The notes under the pieces: model-generated | What the model saw: the letters and a program-made list of their open reading frames with translations, nothing else | Database searches by the model: none | Told to the model about the DNA's origin: nothing | Translations under genes and position numbers: made by a program | NCBI GenBank assembly: GCA_023356515.1 | Contig: JAKQYG010000125.1 | Span: 1 to 9,608 of the forward strand | DNA length: 9,608 nt | Source of the DNA: Trichodesmium sp. MAG_R04 | GTDB taxonomy: Bacteria; Cyanobacteriota; Cyanobacteriia; Cyanobacteriales; Microcoleaceae | Direction of reading: 5' to 3' | Shown here: positions 6,210 through 9,608 of the stretch, one piece after another | How positions within the stretch are numbered: position 1 is the stretch's first letter | Layout: every line of letters starts with the position of its first letter

Positions 6210-7214
6210 TCAAGTTTGACTAATATCATTTGTTATTACTTCTATAGGTTGTATTTCTTTAGATAAAACTCTAATATTATCAGGGGTAAAATTAAAAGTA
6301 GAAAACAAAGGCAAAATTTCCTTGCTAAAGGCTTCTGCCGCTTTAGAACGGTAACGATTAGGATTATAAATAACTGATAATATCCTATTTATAACTATCT
6401 GTTCTATTTTGACTGTAGTCATAACCCCTATTTGTAATTCCTTTTCAATAGCAGAAAGAGAAACAAAAGCTACTCCCAAACCAGACTGAACAGCATTTTT
6501 AATTGCCTCAATTGAACTTAGTTCCATCTCCACTTTCAGACGACGGGTATCAATATTACTCTGGGATAATACTTGATCAATTACTTTGCGAATTGTAGAT
6601 TGAGAATCTAGAGTAATAAAATTTAAATGATATAAATCATCTTTTTGAATCGTTTCCTGTTCCGCCAGAGAATGAGAAACAGGCAAAATTAAAGCCAGTT
6701 CATCCTCGGCATAAGGTATAACATCCAAGGGCTCTTTCAATTCTGGAGGAACTTCACCCCCAACAATAGCTAAATCTATTTGTCCATTAATCACACTCCA
6801 AGCAGTACGACGAGTAGAATGAACGTGTAGCTGCACAGCTACATCAGGATATTTTTGTCTAAACATCCCAATCATTTGGGGTAGTAAATAAGTACCAGTA
6901 GTTTGAGAAGCACCAACAATTAAAGTACCTCCCTGGAGATTTTGCAAATCCTCTATCGCCCGGCAAGTTTCTTGACAAATAGATAAGATTTTCTCACCGT
7001 AGGTAAGTAGTAGATTACCGGCTTCAGTTAGTTGTGCCCGGCGACCACCCCGGTCAAATAAGGGCACATTCAACTGTCGTTCTAAATTTTGCACCTGTAA
7101 ACTCACTGCTGGTTGAGAAACAAATAGACTATCGGCAGCTCGTTTAAAGCTACCTTCAGTAGCGATCGCTTTAAGAATGCGTAATTGGTCTAGGGTGAAA
7201 GGAAGCTCAGACAT
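6210..7214 (-). CDS. rbcR: LysR-family transcriptional regulator RbcR
   Basis: RbcR (Ycf30 in red-lineage plastids) is a LysR-type activator of the RuBisCO operon and related carbon-assimilation genes. All 334 residues are present. The winged HTH spans residues 1-65, with FTLDQLRILKAIATEGSF and the recognition part AADSLFVSQPAVSLQVQNL, ending FDRGGRRAQLTEAG. The effector domain starts at GGTLIVGASQTTGTYLLP (95-112) and contains LHVHSTRRTAWSVINGQID, FITLDSQSTIRKVIDQV, SSIEAIKNAVQSGLG and NPNRYRSKAAEAFS. These match RbcR more closely than CmpR or NdhR/CcmR in my recollection. The tail from about residue 305 is variable. The ATG at 7214 lacks a clear binding site but fits the conserved MS(E/D)LPFTLDQL start. 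The gene is divergent from the Z-ISO/thioredoxin pair; LysR proteins often regulate themselves and a divergent neighbour. Confidence 0.88.
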   Translation of the reverse strand: MSELPFTLDQLRILKAIATEGSFKRAADSLFVSQPAVSLQVQNLERQLNVPLFDRGGRRAQLTEAGNLLLTYGEKILSICQETCRAIEDLQNLQGGTLIVGASQTTGTYLLPQMIGMFRQKYPDVAVQLHVHSTRRTAWSVINGQIDLAIVGGEVPPELKEPLDVIPYAEDELALILPVSHSLAEQETIQKDDLYHLNFITLDSQSTIRKVIDQVLSQSNIDTRRLKVEMELSSIEAIKNAVQSGLGVAFVSLSAIEKELQIGVMTTVKIEQIVINRILSVIYNPNRYRSKAAEAFSKEILPLFSTFNFTPDNIRVLSKEIQPIEVITNDISQT

Positions 7215-7673
7215 ATTGTTAAAGAAAAAAGAAATTTAGGAAGTTGATGCCGAAAGGGTTCTTTAATGGAGAAATTATGATTTAATGGCCTTTGATTTTA
7301 CTCCATATGCCTTTGGAAAGGACGAAGAGAGCGGGGAAATACTGACAAATTTGAATTTACACTTTTTTGGTTTCTTAAACAGCTTTTTAGTAACTATAGT
7401 CATTACAATTAAGTTCCGTACAGTCTAACAATGTCATCCAGTGTTGTTTCTGGTATGCTGTAAGCCATAATCCAAAAAGTTAATTCTTCCCCCTATTCTA
7501 CTGCTGGTTCTTATTTGTAACTACTATATAAAGGTTTGAACATCTCAAAAGCCTAAATTTAACGAATATAGCTAAAGCCAGAAGCTAGAAACCAGAAGTC
7601 AAAAGTTAAAAGCAGTAGTGAATGGCCATTTACTCTTACATTCACAGCATGGATTAAATTTTAGAGGCGCGAG

Positions 7674-7709
7674 AACTTCCTAACTCTCCTAACCTTCCTA
7701 ATATTCCTT
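7674..7709. repeat. 9-bp tandem repeat, four units
   Basis: Four consecutive degenerate 9-mers are present: AACTTCCTA, ACTCTCCTA, ACCTTCCTA and ATATTCCTT. All carry TCCT at the same place, giving a pyrimidine-biased tract on the plus strand. Such short repeats between genes are common in filamentous cyanobacteria. Confidence 0.6.
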
Positions 7710-7781
7710 GCACCTGCTATATGAATAATAGCCTTCTGCTTTTTGCTATAAAAAGAGTTTGCGTCTGCACAACATACTGCT

Positions 7782-7808
7782 GGAGGATTCCTCCAAAAGT
7801 TAACTTTT
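7782..7808. promoter_or_regulatory. Two abutting palindromes upstream of the Z-ISO gene
   Basis: GGAGGA-T-TCCTCC (7782-7794) is followed without a gap by the perfect 14-bp palindrome AAAAGTTAACTTTT (7795-7808), ending 23 bp before the proposed ATG at 7832. Very small or absent loops make transcript hairpins less likely than binding of a dimeric protein to DNA. The protein is unknown, and the sites do not show a clear LysR T-N11-A box. GGAGG here could alternatively be a ribosome binding site for a longer protein, but no start codon follows at a suitable distance. Confidence 0.35.
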
Positions 7809-7831
7809 ATTATCAATTTTCTCTAGTGGCC

Positions 7832-8548
7832 ATGTACAATAATGATTTTTTAACCCCTAGCCATTTGATTATCTTAGGTTTACTCCTGAGTTTTGCAATT
7901 GCTCATAGTGGCCTAGCTGCCCTTCGTTCTTGGGCAGAAACCAAAATTGGTTCTAGACTCTATCGCATTTTTTTTGTCCTAGTCAGTCTACCACTAACAG
8001 TAGTTCTGATTGTTTACTTTTTCAATCATCGTTACGATGGCTTAAAGTTATGGCAACTTCAAGGCGTCCCAATTATTAAGCCTATAGTTTGGATATTATC
8101 AGCAATTTCATTCCTTTTCCTTTATCCCTCTACATTCAATCTGCTAGAGATTGCAGCAATTCAAAAGCCACAAGTACATCTTCATGAAACAGGGATTATT
8201 CGTATTACCCGCCATCCCCAAATGGTAGGCCAAGTCATATGGTGTATTGCTCACACCCTTTGGTTAGGGACAAGCTTTACTTTTATTACATCAGTTGGCC
8301 TAATACTCCATCATTTGTTTGGTGTTTGGCATGGGGATCGCCGACTTCAGGAGCGTTTTGGTAAATCTTATGAGAAATTAAAATCCCGAACATCAGTTAT
8401 TCCTTTTCTTGCCATTATCCAAGGACGCCAAACTTTACATTTACAGGAGTTTCTTCGATGGGCTTATCTTGGAGTAGGAGTTTTTGTCCTTTTATTTTGG
8501 CAAGCTCATCCTCTACTAATCCGTGCAACTGGGAACATAGATTGGTAG
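7832..8548 (+). CDS. 15-cis-zeta-carotene isomerase (Z-ISO, NnrU family)
   Basis: Z-ISO isomerises the central 15-cis bond of 9,15,9'-tri-cis-zeta-carotene between the PDS and ZDS desaturases. It is a haem-containing membrane protein related to NnrU of denitrifiers. From ATG 7832 the protein has 238 residues and about five or six membrane segments. The sequence is strikingly like plant Z-ISO: AHSGLAALR (24-32), SRLYRIFFVLVSLPL, HRYDGLKLWQLQGVP (66-80), FLYPSTFNLLE, GIIRITRHPQMVGQVIWC (121-138), HHLFGVWHGDRRL (160-172) and RTSVIPFLAII. The conserved histidines include candidates for the haem ligands. The frame is open upstream to ATG 7721, but those 37 residues do not look like a family N-terminus, so I chose 7832. 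The stop is followed closely by the thioredoxin gene, suggesting one transcript. Synechocystis slr1599 is, to my knowledge, the characterised cyanobacterial member. Confidence 0.85.
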   Translation: MYNNDFLTPSHLIILGLLLSFAIAHSGLAALRSWAETKIGSRLYRIFFVLVSLPLTVVLIVYFFNHRYDGLKLWQLQGVPIIKPIVWILSAISFLFLYPSTFNLLEIAAIQKPQVHLHETGIIRITRHPQMVGQVIWCIAHTLWLGTSFTFITSVGLILHHLFGVWHGDRRLQERFGKSYEKLKSRTSVIPFLAIIQGRQTLHLQEFLRWAYLGVGVFVLLFWQAHPLLIRATGNIDW

Positions 8549-8594
8549 CATGATCCCAGGATATACAAATTTAATTAATATATATTCAAGAATG

Positions 8595-8924
8595 ATGGTT
8601 TTGTCAATTAACGAAAAGACTTTTAAAAAAGAGGTTTTGGAATCCTCCCAACCTGTTTTGGTTCATTTTTGGGCACCTTGGTGTGGCTTGTGTAAAATGA
8701 TTGTCCCTCAATTAGTGAAATTTCAATCTGAATGTAATGGCCACTTAAAGCTAGTAGGAGTGAATGCTGATAAAAGTTTAAAGCTTGCTAGTAACTATAA
8801 ACTCCAGACTTTACCTACTTTAATTCTATTTAAAAATGGCCAAATAGTTAATCGATTAGATCATTTTCAGGCACGAGAAGATTTCCTGCGAACATTGGAT
8901 GCTTTTATCTTACATGTTGGCTAG
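8595..8924 (+). CDS. Thioredoxin, cyanobacterial WCGLC (TrxC-like) type
   Basis: This is a single thioredoxin-fold domain of 109 residues from ATG 8595 (MVLSINEKTF). It has PVLVHFWAPWCGLCKM with active site WCGLC in place of the usual WCGPC, then GVNADKSLKLASNYKLQTLPTLILF, where the Pro of LPT is the cis-proline facing the active site, and NGQIV near the end. Both redox cysteines are present, so dithiol exchange is expected in the cytosol, but the Pro-to-Leu change between them should alter redox potential and partner choice. Cyanobacterial TrxC (Synechocystis Sll1057) has this WCGLC signature as I recall. The frame is open to ATG 8550, one base after the Z-ISO stop; ATG 8592 is directly adjacent. 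I favour 8595 from family N-termini. The close spacing suggests co-transcription with the Z-ISO gene. An additional cysteine lies at residue 47. Confidence 0.85.
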   Translation: MVLSINEKTFKKEVLESSQPVLVHFWAPWCGLCKMIVPQLVKFQSECNGHLKLVGVNADKSLKLASNYKLQTLPTLILFKNGQIVNRLDHFQAREDFLRTLDAFILHVG

Positions 8925-8927
8925 AAA

Positions 8928-8956
8928 CCCACGCTCTTTTTCAAAGAAGCGTTGGG
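8928..8956 (+). terminator. Stem-loop after the thioredoxin gene
   Basis: Four bases past the stop, CCCACGCTCTTT pairs with AAAGAAGCGTTGGG around a TTC loop, giving about 12 base pairs with two single-base bulges. There is no following T-run, so it is a weak intrinsic terminator at best. It could instead protect the 3' end of the message. Confidence 0.4.
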
Positions 8957-9164
8957 ATGAAAAACAATCAACCTTGTGGTATAACCAAGTTGGTTAATGA
9001 ATTGCCAAAATATTATAGAAACAGAGGAGATTAACCGAATTGACTAAGAGTAGGAACTTTGCGTAACACTGCACTGGGAAAATTTCATACTTGACCTTAA
9101 TACACATAACATATAGCTATATAACAAAAAGTTTTTTGTTCAAACATACAGGATTGACACAGGG

Positions 9165-9186
9165 AAACCCAGAAACCTGGTTTTTT
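9165..9186 (+). terminator. Intrinsic-terminator-like hairpin
   Basis: AAACC-(C)-AG pairs with CT-GGTTT around an AAAC loop, followed by a T-run to 9186. The shape is right for rho-independent termination on the plus strand. It is about 240 bp from the thioredoxin stop, so it may end readthrough of that transcript or belong to a lost gene. Confidence 0.4.
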
Positions 9187-9404
9187 CTTAGATGTCTATT
9201 TATTAAAAAGATTTGTTGTTAAAAGGGGAAAAAGTATTTATCAGGAACAGCTGCGAATTATTATCAGAATATTTAGCATCATAATTAAAATATCCTTCAA
9301 TCAAAAGGAAGCCTATTTAACTTGAATAACTAATATTTTTGAATAAATAGTTAAGCGAACACGAAGCATGGCGTTAGCTGTATCGCACAAGACTATAGTG
9401 AAAA

Positions 9405-9419
9405 TGATAAAAATTATCA
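9405..9419. promoter_or_regulatory. Fur-box-like palindrome
   Basis: TGATAAA-A-ATTATCA matches the 7-1-7 Fur box pattern TGATAAT-N-ATTATCA at 13 of 14 half-site positions. Fur is the iron-dependent repressor. The nearest plus-strand gene is the transposase fragment 125 bp away, which is an unlikely target, so a former iron-regulated gene may have been displaced. The same bases form an AT-rich hairpin, and the region is AT-rich enough for chance matches. Confidence 0.35.
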
Positions 9420-9543
9420 TGCACCATATATGTTTTATTTGCTTAAGTCTTGTAAACTAAATATCGTATTGGCAACTTGTTCATCATTAGAGTTGTTGGG
9501 AAATAAGTTAAAATAAGTTAAGTTAAGAAGAAATTGACGAAGA

Positions 9544-9608
9544 ATGCTAAATATTAAACGGGCCTTAAAACAGGATAGGTTGCTCAGAGCATTAACAGGA
9601 TTAAATAG
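9544..9608 (+). CDS. Transposase N-terminus, IS5-type (3' end outside window)
   Basis: From ATG 9544 the frame runs off the right edge after 21 codons and two bases. The protein begins MLNIKRALKQDRLLRALTG. The RLLRALTGLN segment resembles the N-terminal helix-turn-helix of cyanobacterial IS5-type DDE transposases, as I remember them. The catalytic DDE residues would lie outside the window. No clear ribosome binding site precedes it, and a 10-bp tandem repeat lies at 9501-9520. The IS left end could not be identified. With so little sequence the family call is tentative, although a transposase is more likely than anything else I can name. Confidence 0.6.
   Translation, partial: MLNIKRALKQDRLLRALTGLN

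Larger units (their letters stand above)
7215..7831. other. Divergent intergenic region between rbcR and the Z-ISO gene
   Basis: This region of about 617 bp must hold the promoters of both gene sets. I see no credible gene in it. The 37 codons in frame upstream of the Z-ISO ATG (7721-7831) are treated as untranslated, because they lack resemblance to family N-termini. It holds a degenerate heptad repeat around 7577-7613, a 9-bp tandem repeat at 7674-7709, and adjoining palindromes at 7782-7808. A TATGCT hexamer preceded by TGG (7451-7459) is a possible extended -10 on the plus strand, without a good -35. Confidence 0.5.
8957..9543. other. Gene-free stretch upstream of the transposase fragment
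   Basis: No credible gene was found. The contents are a 15-bp palindrome TAACCAA-G-TTGGTTA (8982-8996), an AT hairpin AACAAAA/TTTTGTT (9123-9139), a terminator-like hairpin (9165-9186), a Fur-box-like palindrome (9405-9419) and a 10-bp tandem repeat AAATAAGTTA (9501-9520). A weak TTGACC/TAGCTA pair with 17-bp spacing occurs at 9091-9119. A GCG-rich patch at about 9354-9391 (GCGAACACGAAGC, GGCGTTAGC) looks like a degraded dispersed repeat. The left end of the insertion sequence must lie somewhere in the last part but cannot be located. Confidence 0.5.

Noticed and set aside
7381..7460. RbcR operator (LysR T-N11-A box) in the divergent region
   Set aside because: Several weak AT-rich matches exist, but none is distinct enough from background to report as a site.
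7721..7831. N-terminal extension of the Z-ISO protein from ATG 7721
   Set aside because: The 37 extra residues are unlike family N-termini and overlap repeats and palindromes. The resemblance starts at the ATG at 7832.

Overview
The window reads as chromosomal DNA of an AT-rich cyanobacterium, most likely a filamentous, repeat-rich lineage. Four perfect HIP1 octamers (GCGATCGC) lie at 2491, 4049, 5155 and 7162. A RbcR-type LysR regulator, a plant-like zeta-carotene isomerase and a WCGLC thioredoxin are also present. The lineage within cyanobacteria is inferred from general character only. No tRNA, rRNA or CRISPR array was seen.

Layout. (1) 1-565 is the 3' end of clpB. (2) 566-3954 is accessory DNA: one unrecognised small ORF, a decayed NACHT-HEAT gene on the minus strand (1297-3036), a Uma2-family remnant on the plus strand (about 3611-3954), and five short inverted-repeat elements. 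(3) 4426-5574 is an intact class 2 pyrD, followed at once by a sixth element and about 530 bp of gene-free AT-rich DNA. (4) 6210-8924 is a housekeeping block: rbcR on the minus strand, divergent from a plus-strand pair made of a zeta-carotene isomerase of the NnrU/Z-ISO family and a TrxC-like thioredoxin. (5) 8925-9543 is gene-free with hairpins and a Fur-box-like palindrome. It leads into the first 21 codons of what looks like an IS5-type transposase, cut by the window edge.

The strongest structural result is the nest of non-autonomous elements, which fall into three families by ends and target duplication. Family 1 has C(A/G)GGACTTAC ends and 5-bp duplications: 610-699, 3042-3131 and probably 3140-3320. 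Family 2 has TACCAA-type ends and 3-bp TTA/TAA duplications: 3665-3767 and 5582-5672. Family 3 has TAGCAA ends and apparent TA duplications: 1119-1258 and 3336-3474. One family 2 element splits the Uma2 remnant in frame. The same remnant carries a 7-bp tandem duplication that accounts exactly for its second defect.

Biology. The working genes are core functions: protein disaggregation, pyrimidine synthesis, control of carbon-fixation genes, carotenoid isomerisation and thiol redox. I found no intact novel multi-gene system. The accessory segment looks like a decaying defence-type locus colonised by MITEs. The NACHT gene has Walker B but no visible P-loop, and it has at least two frameshifts.
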